In this document: positions 23,376 to 35,280 of the stretch, piece after piece
Numbering within the stretch: position 1 is the first letter of the stretch
How the letters are laid out: the number at the start of each line of letters is the position of its first letter
NCBI GenBank assembly: GCA_026419785.1
Contig: JAODTK010005668.1
Coordinates: 124,001 to 188,000, forward strand
DNA: 64,000 bases
Direction: 5' to 3'
Origin: Sclerodactyla briareus
Taxonomy: Eukaryota > Echinodermata > Holothuroidea > Dendrochirotida > Sclerodactylidae
Notes under the pieces: generated by a model
What the model was told of the DNA's origin: nothing
The model's input: only the letters and a program-made list of their open reading frames with translations
Databases searched by the model: none
Program-made: the position numbers and the translations under genes

Positions 23376-26300
23376 GGCATACATGTAGGCAAGCATTGCC
23401 AGTGCAGTAGATGCAGAGTTCTACTGAACTTGCTGCAGGGCACTGCCAGATATAGTCAATTATAAAGGAGGGCAATAGCAGCACTTGATGAACCACACAG
23501 CCAAAGGCTCCGTGATTCTTGACTCATGTCTGAACACTATGGCAGAACAAAGACCAATGGCCATTGCACCAGCTATTATGGACAACATGTGACATGTCTG
23601 CCACATTTCCCATCTTCTACATGAAATGATGCAATCTTAAGCACTAGGGTTCCTGAACCCTTGATAAAAAAGTTAGATAGAAAATCAGACCCAGCTACAT
23701 GTAGGTTAATGTTACGTATAAATGTAGGCCCACGATACTATAACTATAGCAATTGGAGCGTCACATTATAGCCGATAAAACAAAAGCCTGATTCAACAGC
23801 AGCTGGGACTTAATAGGCTTTACACAGTCCCTTAATTGGAATGCTGGGAATCTATAACTATAAACAAACAAGGGATGAGGGAAGGGGAACGATACAAAGC
23901 CACCAGCCACCCCAGACCTACACAGTACTATGCTGTCATTTTGCACCATGATAACAATATCGAACAAAAACTGGATATTCATTTGAATGAGATTTTCTTC
24001 ATTATATTGTGAAATGTTTGTCAGGTTTTCATCCAATCCCTTGATTGTTTGTAAAAGGCTTTCGAATTCATGTGTCTACAACATTACTTCCGTAATTATA
24101 CTTTTTACAGGAAATCCTGCAGTCCCCCCCTCAGGCGAGGTTTTCATCAGACTATAATATGTAATGACTAGTATCGAAAGAGTCCAAGTATATAACCTAT
24201 TGGCTTCAAGGTGTGACTGCTTTAAATGTGTGATGTGACAATTGTTATCATCATCGATCATAACATGTGACCTGGCCTTTGGTCTTTACAATCCTTCAAT
24301 GGAGATGCTGGCCACGTTCCTGTAACTTACGAGGAGCCAGTCATCCATGAGGTCTGGTAAGGGTTGAAGTCAAACCAATGAGCGTTAGACCCGTGTTGGC
24401 TGGAATCAAGTGACTGCAGACAGCGCTCTTGAAGTTATCGAGATCTTTGATGGCAACAACTTGTGAAGAATGCATTCCGATTACGTTACAGTTCTGAGCT
24501 AAACGACTACTTGTACGTGTAGCAGTCTTTATTGATGGAGTTGATTGAACCACGTGTTCCTGATGGTTTGCCATGATTAATGCAGGACTGGTCTCAAGTG
24601 AACTCCTCCAATGGGTGAGACAATTAGTTTCCAATAACTGCCTGTTTCATCGCCTGTTTTAATTGCTATTTCGGCCATAGGCCTACTTGGTGTCCACATA
24701 CAACCATCTCTCCAGCCTGTCCTAGGCTAGGCCTACACTACAGTAAACGTTAGTTGGCCTACCGTGGCCTAGTACTGTTGTGAACACTCAGCCTCAGGAA
24801 CTCTTCGATCAATTGTTTAGATACCACCCCGAGAAGTTAGACTGATTCCCTAGATGACCCTCTAAGAGAAGTCAACATTCATTTTATACCGACACAAGCT
24901 AATGTTTTAGTAACACAACCCAAGTACATAAGACTCCGACTTGGTACAATTCCTGAGGGTCGCCTCAGCTCACTGTTTAAAGTTATCGCTTGTTGCTGCT
25001 CAGCATGGGAGCTTCTGCTTATACACGTGGTCGAATGCCCAGTTGCGGGAACTTGGGGGGGTTTTTCCCTCCAGGGAGTATAGAAGTACAATAGACCTCA
25101 TCGCGACAACACCAGTCCGCACAGTGTTCATGTGTATGGGTAGGGTTGGGTCCTGAGCAGTTCACTGAGTGTCAATTCCGTTCGTTCATTATTTCCACAA
25201 ACGAACACGCAATACATGTTTACAATATACCGTAATCGCAAACATGTGGAGAGGTCTTAAAAAAGCAGCACGCTTGTACAGTCACCCTAAAACTGTGAAT
25301 AATAAAATGCCAAGCGAACAATATATAGACACCCCTCTCTCCTCAGGCCTCAAACGCAGCCAATTGACAACAACCGCACGTCAGCAGCATCACCTCGTGG
25401 AGTACATGCTGACAAAAGTAATACTCAAGACCGGAATAAACTGTGTATATATGCCCTGATAAAGTTGGAAATGAAGATTTATTCTTTACTGAATTAATGC
25501 AATGCTTCCACACTTTCTTCACAGAACCTAATGGAACCTTTAAATTGGCTACTACTGTTCGCTACTGATTTTCAAAATGTTATTAGCAACGTATGCCGGA
25601 TTTGACACCGGGGCGCTGGGTCACTTTCTTAGTCGAAGCGCCACTGTCGAACTTGTTGCTGAACGTAACCTAGGAATTTTGAGGTTTTGACACCTTCCAG
25701 ATTGCCGGTAAATGACCACTCGGGCTTGAGAGGTACCACTTATACTCGCATTAATTTCCGTTGAAAACATAGAGCCTGCTCGTGGTGGAATTACACTAAA
25801 ACCAAAAATGATCTTTGCACGCTTGCTGGAATATTGAATCTAAATGTGATGCCAGGGTTCTCTTCTCTCCCACATACTTATTCATCACATATAAAATGCA
25901 ACGCCATACGAGTGACAACATTGATTCCTCTACCCGCCAGCCCATACAGTATATTAATTATATATGGCCGTTACAAACAGACAAACAAACTCTCATTCAT
26001 AGTTCCGAATAATGTTACAGGGCAGTATATGTTTTCGTGTTTAATCATTGAGAACCGAATAAAGACTGATGACTGTGACAATCGGTTCATATTTGCATAC
26101 CATCCTGAGATCATTGACGCACAATGCACATTCAATATGACCGTCACCTAATGATCAGGTCTTCTTCAATCAGCCGTGTTCCGTCGGACAGGGATGAGGC
26201 AAACTAACTGCATCGGGGGCGTGGCTTTCGCGTTGACTCACCCTTGGCGCTGCAAAAAGCTAACTGGCAACTGGCGCTGCCCAAATGGAATGAAAGAAAC

Positions 26301-26460
26301 ACGAACCCTCGCCAGAAACATCATGTAGATTCCATGCCAGGGCGCCGTGACTCCCCCCCCCCTTCCCCATTCCCTTGCTGCGGCGTTTCTTCGCGAACGT
26401 TTCGAATACAATTCCTCTCTGTCGGACGTTTCTTCTTTCTTCCAGTTATCTGATGCAACG
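23376..26460. other. No recognised gene; one possible donor on the minus strand
   Basis: Open frames at 24341-24634 (-, 97 codons), 25169-25459 (+, 96 codons) and 25834-26151 (+, 105 codons) show no family motif. On the minus strand a consensus donor (CTCCTC/GTAAGT) lies near 24328, downstream of the first of these. That frame ends in TGA before the donor, so no exon could be built. Confidence 0.3.
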
Positions 26461-27400
26461 ACCAGGGGCGTCGAATCCGTTTCAGAATGGGGGGGGGGGG
26501 GCGATCACATAGCTAGGCTTTTTTTTGCCATGGAGACGGGCTGGAGGAATGATGGGTTAGGTATTCATAGGGTCGTCATTACTATCTAAGCCGGAGTGCG
26601 CATCGTTGGTGTCGGCGTCTATAATTTCGTCCGGGAAATAAGGCCTCCTAGATGTTCCCAATCTTTTCCTGATCTATTTCCCGTGAAGCTAGGTATGTAG
26701 TGGCCTATCATGGGGCCCCAGATCATTGAAATGGTGTCATATTATCCGATTAAAAATACACAATCTGAAAAGTTGCCTACATTCTTTTGGAGTTTACGAA
26801 GAAACCACCATTTTGGTGGGCGCTCAGTAGATATTTTCAGTAACAATTCCACCGACTTTTGCTTCAACCCTCCTTTTCATTTCTCTCCCGTTTCCTTCGC
26901 CCGAGAATTGCGCCAAGTCCAGAGCGGCGATCTGTTTCGAATATTGGGGGGGGGGGGGCATTGAGTGCACGATCTAAGAAGAGCGCCACCACAGGTTGTC
27001 GCGGAGCGCACAAGCGAATTTTTCGTTTTACAGGGCCCCCCAGATGCAGGAACTGCCTTCCGGGCCTATGGCAGTAAGAAATCCCCTAAAATGACTAATA
27101 AATTCCCGATTTTTATTTTCCAAGAAACATTTCGAAGAACTGATCGATGTTCTTCGCGTACATTCGGTGCTCAGCACATATCGGATGACGCGTAGGGTAC
27201 AATGAGTTCACCCTGATTGGTTTTCTATGCCATCGACTCTACTGTCTGACTCTACGTCTGACTACATATTTTATGACGTGACCATCTAAGCTGAGCCCCG
27301 TCGTCGACTGGTGCCTGATCGTATTAAATTTTCGTGTGGGGGGGGGGGGGGGGGTTAGGAGAACCGCGCCTGATAATGGTTTTCGAGTTGGGCGGACTTG
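26461..27400. repeat. G-run-bearing repeats with a GCGCCACCACAGGTTG core
   Basis: CAGGGGCGTCGAATCC at 26463 looks like the left end of a hAT element, but no matching right end was found. At 26975-27070 the core AAGAGCGCCACCACAGGTTG is followed by TCGCGGAGCGCACAAGCG and CCCCCCAGATGCAGGAACTG. The same core is found near 6.3, 35.1, 37.7, 41.1 and 45.2 kb. G runs of 12 or more sit near 26488, 26946 and 27338. The frames across these stretches reflect repeats, not genes. Confidence 0.5.
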
Positions 27401-27689
27401 TGTCACTTGTACTATTTAGCTGATCCTGCATGCTCGGCGCTTTCAGACAGCACAATATGTTTCAAATCTTTCGACAAGGAATTTTCAACACTGATTATTT
27501 CGAATTGAATTCGACTTCATGCCTTACAGCGCGGTATGTGCGATCCCCCTCCGAATTAACATTACTTCCCATGACTTTTTCCACAGATACGCCTGTTTAG
27601 TGATTGGGTGTGGGGGGAGGGGATTCGTCCTCGATCGCAATATTTTTATCATCCGAGATGCCGGCAAGCTGTTAATGTGACACTGATTG

Positions 27690-27815
27690 GACCAGCCAAG
27701 GGGGGGGGGCATAAATACGAGGGGGGGGGGGAGAGGAGGGCGGAGTGGGGGTGGGGGGTGGGGGGGGGTGAGGAGGGGGAGGGGGGGGGGTGTGGGGTTG
27801 GTATTGGAGTAGTCG
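27690..27815. repeat. G-rich low-complexity tract
   Basis: About 120 bases are almost purely G on the plus strand, with scattered A and T. It could form G-quadruplexes. The run lengths are probably unreliable in the assembly. Confidence 0.7.
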
Positions 27816-27829
27816 TGGTCATTTCCTAG

Positions 27830-28900
27830 CGGGCATAACAGGCTAGGTCTATATATCCAGTTGATGTATGGGGCGTAGTGGGGGGCGGGCTAGTGCTAAA
27901 TCGTGGCGTGTGTACCGATATTGCCGCAAATCCGAACTCCCGACTTTCGAAGCAGAATCTAACAACACCACCGGAAAGCTTTTCCTCACGGCCTTGAGTA
28001 AAAATGAAACACCCCGTGAGCTTTTCCGAGAATTGCGAGAGCGGTAGACACCGTGCCGTGGGCGTGACTTCCTTGTCCGTGGCCAAGGAGAAACGGCACT
28101 TGGCTTTGCCCTTACGTCCTGACTGTGGGAAGTGTAGAGCCACGTTCCACGTGGATTGCGACAAAGGACGCGTGCCCTTTGTTATATCATACAGGGTTGG
28201 TGCCGTGCCGTTAATGGGATGATCGGGCCAGCAAGCGAGGCCAGAACGGCGAGCACGACGGATCCTTGATGTCTGTGGATCTGTGCAGCCAATCGGGACA
28301 AGTCTTAGGAATGATTTGAGCCGGGAAACCTTTATGGAGCATTGTGGTTGGAACCATCTAGAAGGCAGACAGCTATGGGTGTGCCAAGACCGTTGTCCGC
28401 CAATCAGAGCCTAGTAAGCAAGAATAAAACCAGGGTTGCATCGGCGGCCCCGCGCAGTCTGGTGGACTGTTTTCTGGTTACCACCAAGCTCCACGATTGT
28501 TGAGGAGATTTGAACGAGGAGGGAACTTAGTCCCTGTGAGGGAATTGAGGTTAGTTGTTAGCGCTCGTTGACCTCTATTGCAGTAACGGTTAAGTCGGTG
28601 AATGCTTCTGGCGAAAGCGCTACTGCTACATATGGGGGAAGCACTGTGTTGGACCCACGGGGGGGGGGGAGTGTAAGCGAGCAGCACATCACCGCCATTG
28701 CATAACTGTGTTTACGCCGGGCGTAGTGGCTTCATGGAGGGCGCTTATTGATTCTCATGGGTAAACAAGGGCTAAGGACGTAGGATTAGGGATGCATGGT
28801 AGTGTGTCCGGCTTTATGGCCGTTACAGTTATTCTTCGTATACTATTTTTGTGTAAGCGTATTTGTCTCTTAGAGATAAGTTGTGCATTGAGCCATTTTT
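27830..28900. other. GC-richer stretch, no gene identified; possible LTR-like segment
   Basis: The composition is richer in GC than the neighbours. Around 28395-28500 a CCAATCAGAGCC box, an AAGAATAAAACCAGG TATA-like site and a GC-rich start region occur in promoter order. The plus frame 28004-28222 contains CGKCRATFHVDCDKG, which is not a proper zinc knuckle. No paired LTR, primer-binding site or pol domain was found, so a solo LTR is only a guess. Confidence 0.25.
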
Positions 28901-28924
28901 GGCAATGTTAGCGTAAGTGACACG

Positions 28925-29660
28925 TGAAGGTACCTGTCGATAGCCGGAGCGCATGCAGTGTATGTACCTGTCGAGAGACTAAGCCCTGCAGTGATCGTAC
29001 CTGTCGAGAGACGGAGCGCCTGGCAGTGAAGGTACCTGTCGAGAGACCGCGCGTGCATGAAGGTCCGGTTGAGAGCGGAGTGCTCGCAGGAAGGTACCTG
29101 TCGAGAGACGGAGTGCTTACAGTGAAGGTATCTGTCGAGTGACGAGGCACATGCAGCGAAAATACCTGTCCGAGGGACGGAACGGCATGCAGTGAGGGTC
29201 CCTGTCGAGAGACGGAGGGCTGGCAGTGAAGGTATCTGTCCAGTGACGGATGGCTGCAGCGGGCATACCTTCGCGAACGGAGCGCTTGCAGTTAAAATAC
29301 CTTGTCGCGTGACGGAGAGCCTGCAGTGAGGTACCTGTCTAGTGTCGGAGCGCATGCAGTGAAGGTCCTTGTCGAGTGACGCGGAGCCTGTCTAGTGGTC
29401 GGCAAGCGCAATTCAAGAAGTACCCTGTCGAGTGACCGGGATGCTTGCAGTGAAGTTTTTGTCGAGGGACGGAGGGCCTGCACGGTAATACCGGTCGAGA
29501 GACGGAGCGCTTGCAGTGGTCGTATCCCTTGTCGAGTGACGGAGAGCCTGCAGTGTAGGTACCCTGTTGAGAGCCGGAGCGCTGCAGTGGAGGCCTGTGG
29601 GAGCCGGGGCCATGCTGTGAAGGTATCTCTCTCGCGTGGGAGCGCGTAACCGGTGATGAA
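28925..29660 (+). repeat. Minisatellite, about 34-bp unit, about 21 copies
   Basis: The unit reads roughly GTACCTGTCGAGAGACGGAG followed by CGCTTGCAGTGAAG. Measured spacings between successive CCTGTCGA motifs near the start are 34, 33 and 35 bp. Copies differ by many single-base indels. The long frames on both strands through this stretch are produced by the repeat and are not genes. Confidence 0.9.
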
Positions 29661-30033
29661 CCCCCTGGCCTGATTCCAACGCCGAATATTGCTCTTGGAC
29701 CATTGAGAACTCTCGCATCTTTGTCATGTTGATTGAGTAATTGACTGAGTGTGATCCTTTGAGTATTGACATTGCGTATATTTGCCGTTCGTTTCCATTT
29801 CGTATTCCAGTTTCATATACTTTGTTATTATTCAAACACGCATTAAAAGGAAAAGACACCCGATATACCTTCGTTGGTGCATCTATCTCTCCTGCGTCTT
29901 ATCATTCTAGAGTCTGTGTAGTCAACAAAGGTTCTGTTCACGTGGGGCTACCTAAAGAATCATAAACGCGGGACAGTGCGTTACAAACGTATATGACTAA
30001 CAGCCTACGTCTCTATTAATTTTGTCTGTTTCT

Positions 30034-30180
30034 CGCTTGAACTCCCACTCCTTCTCTCTTCTCTCTCACTCCCCTCTACAAGCTTTCTCACTCCTTCTAA
30101 CCATCTTTCGCTCTCCTCTCTTTTCTCTCTCCCGTCCCTTTTCTTCTTCTCCTCCTCCCCTCAAATCCCCCCCCCCACCC
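30034..30180. repeat. Pyrimidine-rich low-complexity tract
   Basis: About 145 bases are nearly all C and T, with many CTCTCT and TTCTTCT pieces ending in a C run. It is a possible triplex-forming or hard-to-sequence tract. Confidence 0.8.
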
Positions 30181-30485
30181 TGAATACGACTACGAACGCC
30201 TGAGCAGCCTCCTAGTTTGAGTATTGGGAGTTATGTAACTCCAACACGACGGCGAAAAAATCACGAGGAGAATGAATGAACCTCTTTATTAGACGATTTA
30301 ATAGAAAATAAGATCAAACCCCGCTCCAGAATGAATAACTTCTAACTGCTCTTTTTCTGTAAGCGATAATTTCGATCCAGACGAGTAAGTATGCGTTTCC
30401 ACCAATACTATTACCATACGAAATGGAGATAAAAACACGGTGCTTTATTTGTTGATATTTTGTATATGTCTTGCTCGTCTACTAG

Positions 30486-30606
30486 ACCTTTCTCAGCAGC
30501 GTTGACACAGTAGACCATGACCTGCTAATATCAAAGTTGAGGAAGAATGTCCCCCACACTGGGACTGTCCAACTTTGGTTCAAATCTACTGCAACATCGT
30601 ACTCAG
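30486..30606 (+). mobile_element. LINE reverse transcriptase fragment, left part
   Basis: The frame reads FLSSVDTVDHDLLISKLRK, then a TGTVQLWFKS-like block. This matches the DLSAAFDTVDHDLLL and LNWFxSYL blocks of L2/CR1-type reverse transcriptases. It stops being alignable exactly where the hAT-like element begins (30607) and resumes beyond it at 32484. The element is dead. Confidence 0.75.
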
Positions 30607-32475
30607 CAGTGTGGAGACTCTAGTCGTGATCGACTCGGTCCGGACTCGCGTCCTCTTTTTCAAGGACTCGGACTCCGGACTCGAAGTTCAATGACTCGGA
30701 CGCGAACCCAAGGACTCGGGACTCGGTCCGATTCCTCCATTTACAAAAAAATACAGAACTTGATTTTACGATCTTACAAGACAATCGAAATAATACGCAC
30801 AAACGCTCTGCCAAAGTACCCTGAACTTTTGCCCACAACTCCCGACCGTTCCCAATGTCAAATCAGGAGGGAATTTACATCATTCTCACACTCTCTCATG
30901 TTTCACAGTCAACATATATCATCATGACATAACGATACAGCGAGCGACAAACTATAGCCTACATTGTGTTGCCAAGAATTTTACTAGGTACAAATTGTTT
31001 TGCTTATTAAATCACATGACAAATTATCCATCAATGTTTTGAATGAATCAGCAATAAATATTATACCTACTAACGAACGTTAAAACATTATTCTGGTTTG
31101 GTAATGAGACATGCATAAATCGACATTGACACAACCTAGGAATACTCAAATCTCGGGAAACACAAAATATTGTTTTGGGTCCTGTTTGGCAGGAAGATTT
31201 TAGCATAAGCTTTCTTTTCACCTGTGCCAGTGTATGCTAGATACCTTTCTTAACCATGTTCTTTGCCCATGATTTCCCCACTTCGGGATATTATGGTTTT
31301 GGGCAGCGTCCGTCTTTCCGCCGCCGGCGCGAAGATCTTTTCGTGTGAACGCAATAACTCTCTAACCTAATGTCGATCAACACAAAACGTTGCTACATGT
31401 GTCGCCCCCTCACAATCTCGGACGATTCAATGTGGGCGTCAGTGCAACCACTCTGGCACGGGCCATCTTGGATTTTTAACGAACTGAATTGATAGTCTTT
31501 GTACAGTAACTTCCCTCGTTTCGTGCCGTGTCGGATCCATATGAAAACTTTAACCATGATCGTCTGTGAAATCTTGATGGTCTGAAGTGGGCGTCGCCCC
31601 CCGACGACTCTGGTGGCGGCCATTTTGACTTTTTTTTTCGCTGCATTTGCGCGTTTTGAGCGTGGCGGATTTCGTTTGAAGACCAACTTTCGTTTTTCTT
31701 TCGCCCCGTACAACCCCACCCGGCGAGTCAGGCGAGTCCGGCTGCCATTTTGAATTCTTGCGAAATTCATTATCCCGCAGATTTGACATTGTTTTTTTTT
31801 CTTCTAAACTTTGCACACATATCGCATAATTAAAGTTTTGAATGCTGAAACAGTGGGCGTCACCCTCTGATTGATCGCAAGTGGGGATTAACCCGTTTGG
31901 CATTTACCCGCCAGGCGATGTCTAATTTGGTTATCGTTAAGGCATTGGGCAGCCACTTTTCCCGCTACATGTAAATCAATGTAAATCAATGGGTGAGGAG
32001 GATTCATGGGGTACATTAACCGGTCGGCAGTGGTAATTCTCTGTGATTTATTGAGGTGTCAATCGCTTTTTTGCCCCGCGAACATTCGCAGTAACACTTT
32101 CGATATTTCTTCATTAAAACTATGGGTCAGCTCGTTTTATTCATTGGCAGTAGATAATGTATGGGAATTAAAAGTCTGATCTGATTATTTGGCACCAGCT
32201 GTTCCTGAGGTATGACCAGCCTAGTCCTCTATTAATTCTTCTTTATGGTCAAACATTGTTAATCAGTAGCCGCTTGCGTTCAAAACATTGCCTGGTGACA
32301 AGCAATACATGAGCATATGTTGAGGTAGCTTATTTTGTGAAATAGTACCGTCAAATTTGCATAAGGAACTCGATCGAAGGAACTCGACACTGGACTCGGA
32401 CGGAAGCCGATGCTTCGGTCTGACTCGGAAGCCAATGACTCAGACTCGGAATGAGAGGACTCGACTCCCGCCCTG
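30607..32475 (-). mobile_element. hAT-like foldback element, copy 2 (1.87 kb), inserted in a LINE
   Basis: The ends are CAGTGTGGAGACTC on the left and GAGTCGA-type subrepeats closing with CCCGCCCTG on the right. The flanks GTACTCAG (30599-30606) and GTACTCCT (32476-32483) agree at 6 of 8 bases, as expected for an aged hAT target duplication. Arrays of GGACTCGG units lie at 30630-30740 and 32365-32475. Interior blocks match copy 1 in reverse order, for example ACAGAACTTGATTTTACGAT, GCCCCGCGAACATT and TCAAATTTGCATAAGGA. About 0.4 kb more interior is present than in copy 1, mostly within 31.27-32.03 kb. No transposase frame was seen. Confidence 0.8.
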
Positions 32476-32483
32476 GTACTCCT

Positions 32484-33130
32484 GTAGGCTGTACATTTTC
32501 ACAACATTTCTCTCGCCTTACGCTATTCGATAGGAAGCTCACAGGTTAATTCTTGTCACGTCCTTGTTCTTGATGTACACATCCCTCTCGGTCTACTCAT
32601 CCGCTCATATACGGAATTAACTAGCATATTTTATGTGCCGATGACAGTCTCACTTCATATTGCCTCTGATCAGGATGACCTCGATAGTTCCATGCTCCGA
32701 ATGGAGATCTGTATATGTGCTGTGAAATATCTTGGATAGTTAACAACTTCCTAAATGATATAAGGAGCTCCATCCTTTTCGAAGCAATCTGGGGATCTCC
32801 AGCGCTTTTAGGTGGCGACCCGGCCGAACGTTGTCGATTACGTCATTCATCAAAGCCTGTTGGAGACAATCTGGGGTATCATGGACGTACCACTCTTACC
32901 ATGGAGGATCAGATTAATCTAAATCGCAAATCTACAATGTACCATACAGTTAACAGTTGGCCAAATCATTAAATACCTCGAAAACCTGCACGGAGCTAGA
33001 CTCATACACGCTACTATTCGAAGCAGGCTGGATCACACCCACTCGCACCCCTCCTCCCGTATGGAACGATGTCTACCCAGCTGGCTCACTACTGGAAATC
33101 GGAACCCCGCACTGCCTGCTGGTCTCGTGT
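32484..33130 (+). mobile_element. LINE reverse transcriptase fragment, right part
   Basis: Across frames the order is LFLMYTS (family LFLLYINDL), PLGLLIRSY, CADDS (the catalytic YADD box with the Tyr lost), SDQDDLDSSM, a VNNFLND block (family WMxxNxLKLN) and GARLIHATIRSRLDH (family ARLI/DHITP block). This continues directly from the piece ending at 30606, so both are parts of one L2/CR1-type LINE. Frameshifts and stops show that it is inactive. Confidence 0.75.
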
Positions 33131-33146
33131 TAGAGTCAGCAAACTT

Positions 33147-33640
33147 TTAACATTGGCGTAGCCAGAGGGGGGGAGGGGCAGCCCCATCGAATTCCCCCAA
33201 TTGTTTTCACTTAATGACAACAGCATTTGGTACTTATGGCGGCTCTTCTTTTCCTCATTTATAGTCAGATTGCTCGAATCTCCTCTGACAGCCCAATTTT
33301 TGGTCAATATCACAAAACATGTGGCAATTTTTTTTTTCGTTGCGGCAAGTTTACTTTATTCTAGAAGACTTGGCATACGAGGGGGTGCGAGATACCACCT
33401 CCAACAACCATTTGGCATTTATGTTGTTCCCGCTCTCCCTCCTTCCATTCAGATTGCTTGAATAGTTCAGTTGTTTGGTCAATATCCAACCACATAGCGG
33501 GGTGAAGGGGGGGGGGGCACTAGTTAGCCATCCCATTTCGGGCAAAAACAGTGGCAAAATGATTGAAAACCCTTCCCAGAAATATTGACTCCCGTACGCC
33601 TATAGGGGGATATCAATAGATTGAAGCAATAATGCGCAAA
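33147..33640. repeat. G-run repeat beginning TTGGCGTAGCCAG
   Basis: TTGGCGTAGCCAGAGG leads into a G run at the left, and the right side ends in CCCGTACGCCTATAGGGG, whose complement shares GGCGTA with the left end. Two related internal stretches (TCAGATTGCT with TTTTTGGTCAATATC, and CAGATTGCTTGAAT with TTTGGTCAATATCC) show an internal duplication of about 190 bp. The class is unknown. Confidence 0.45.
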
Positions 33641-34520
33641 ATTCGTGCTTCTGCGCAGTAGTTGGTTTTGTTTGTCTGCTTTTATACAAAACAAACCGAT
33701 AATACTATTTTAGATTCGGGCAAATTTAGTTTTTTTTAGATTTTTTGGTTTTTTTTAGATTAATTGGCAATTGTTGATCCTGTGGCTAGTAGCATCCTGG
33801 GTACATCCTGGCCAGCTGAAGGCGTGGCCATAAGAGTAGGGGGCGTATCAACCCCCTCAAATTCATACCAAGACAGTTGATTCATTCGTCGCAAACATGA
33901 GGAGGAGCACGAAAGTATAAAAAAATTGAGAGACCGAATATCAAACAGGCAAAATGATCAAACTTCAGACGCAGGGGCGAAATTCGGCGAAATTCATGAG
34001 GAATTTTCAATCGAAAACAGCATTCTTTTCGCGCGGGTTTCGCGCGCGGCAGTACTTTTCCATCATGCGGCTTTCATCAAATTTGGGGAAAAATGTTTTC
34101 TGCCCCCCACATGGAAGAGTCCTGTACGCCTTAATCTGAAGCACGTGGAAATAGAAATGTGACCACTTCTCGAGAACAAGATTTTTTTTATGTGAAAAAA
34201 GACTTCAAATGATGGCAAATTTTGAACCAGATCCATCTGAGGGTTCCTAAAAAAACAAAAAATTCCCAAAGGGAGAGGACACCCCCTCCCCTTAGCCCCC
34301 TCCCCATGCCACACCCCAATAAAACTTCCTTGCTAACGCATGAGCAAACCTACCCGGGTGACTGTCAAGGAAACTTCACACTTCTGGTACTGTTCATACT
34401 TCTGCATTGAGTACAAGTTTCCATTCGTTTTTCCGCGCTATCCACTCTCCGGTACTCCAGCACCATATCTGAGGCAAAAAACCTGTGCAGTAGCTAAGGA
34501 ATCGGCCAGTTCACATAGTT
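33641..34520. other. No supported gene
   Basis: Two overlapping plus-strand frames (33926-34162 and 33954-34139) cross AAAATG-rich repeat-like sequence. No motif or splice signal supports them. Confidence 0.35.
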
Positions 34521-34935
34521 TATCTGGACCTTCGGGACTTAGGGGCCTTTGTGATCTGACTCCAGAACAATAGGGATCATCTACCCATGTAATGAGGAAC
34601 TCTCATACCAATTAGTAGAGCTTGATCCATCAGTTGAGGGTCGAACTCTCGTGCTCACAAAAGTAGGGCTAGGGCATCAATACCACCCGCATGACTGCAT
34701 TTAAATTCCGGAAATGTGTCTAGGAATGAACAAGATGCCAAAGATAATTCTTGGCAGCCTTGACATTCCCGACCTAAAAACAAAAAGGATCAAGGTAGAC
34801 TTATTCGAGTACCCCACCCCATACATGATACCAAGTAGAGCTTGATTCACATCCAGGGGGTCCATCATCATGTTCACAACCAAAATTGGTCGAAATATCT
34901 CATTCTCAAGATTTCTTCAATCTTTCACCAAAATG
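34520..34935 (+). repeat. Dispersed AT-rich repeat (1.7-kb family), two copies
   Basis: GACTCCAGAACAATAGGGATC followed by CATACCAATTAGTAGAGCTTG, and CATACATGATACCAAGTAGA followed by TTCACATCCAGGGGGTCC, repeat the segment order of 1.7-2.2 kb. Confidence 0.6.
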
Positions 34936-35032
34936 ACCCTAATCCACATGAAAACCAGTGCCAAGTTGGAACCGTTCTTGGTAGCGCGGACAGCAGAATT
35001 ACCGTGGCGAATACCAACTGCATGTTTTGACA

Positions 35033-35280
35033 GCAGTGGCGGTGGAAGCCTACAAATTTAGGGGAGGGGGGGGACGCAGACCCAAAACATTTTGCTGAAT
35101 GATGTGTGTAGTATCTAAGCGGAGCGCTACTAAGTTGGCGCGGAGCCACAAGAAAATTTTGGGTCTTGTACAAACCTCCCAGATGGCCGGAAACGCACTT
35201 CCTGAGCGTTGTGAGCTATATGGACCCAGTTATAAAACTGGGGGGTCACGTCTGCAAAATGGTAGTATTTAATAAAATGA
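35033..35280 (+). repeat. GC-core repeat with G run and hAT-like left end
   Basis: It starts CAGTGGCGGTGGAAGCC, continues into a G run, then ATCTAAGCGGAGCGCTACTA, GTTGGCGCGGAGCCACAAG and CCCAGATGGCCGGAAACGC. It shares its core with copies near 27.0, 37.7, 41.1 and 45.2 kb. The right end was not located. Confidence 0.5.

Noticed and set aside
27826-28164. 112-codon minus-strand frame
   Set aside because: It overlaps low-complexity sequence and the plus-strand frame, and has no motif.
28004-28222. Retroviral or Pao/Gypsy gag zinc knuckle in CGKCRATFHVDCDKG
   Set aside because: The spacing does not fit CX2CX4HX4C, and there are no pol domains, paired LTRs or primer-binding site.
28925-29660. 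CRISPR array
   Set aside because: There are no unique spacers between repeats. The whole unit repeats, copies are imperfect, and the genome is animal.
29413-29859. 148-codon minus-strand frame and the overlapping 161-codon frame at 28870-29355
   Set aside because: Both run through the 34-bp minisatellite, and their residues repeat with its period.
30547-30927. 126-codon plus-strand frame
   Set aside because: It spans the junction between the LINE fragment and the foldback element, so it cannot be one gene.
32715-32972. 85-codon plus-strand frame as an independent gene
   Set aside because: It lies within the decayed LINE and begins in its VNNFLND block.
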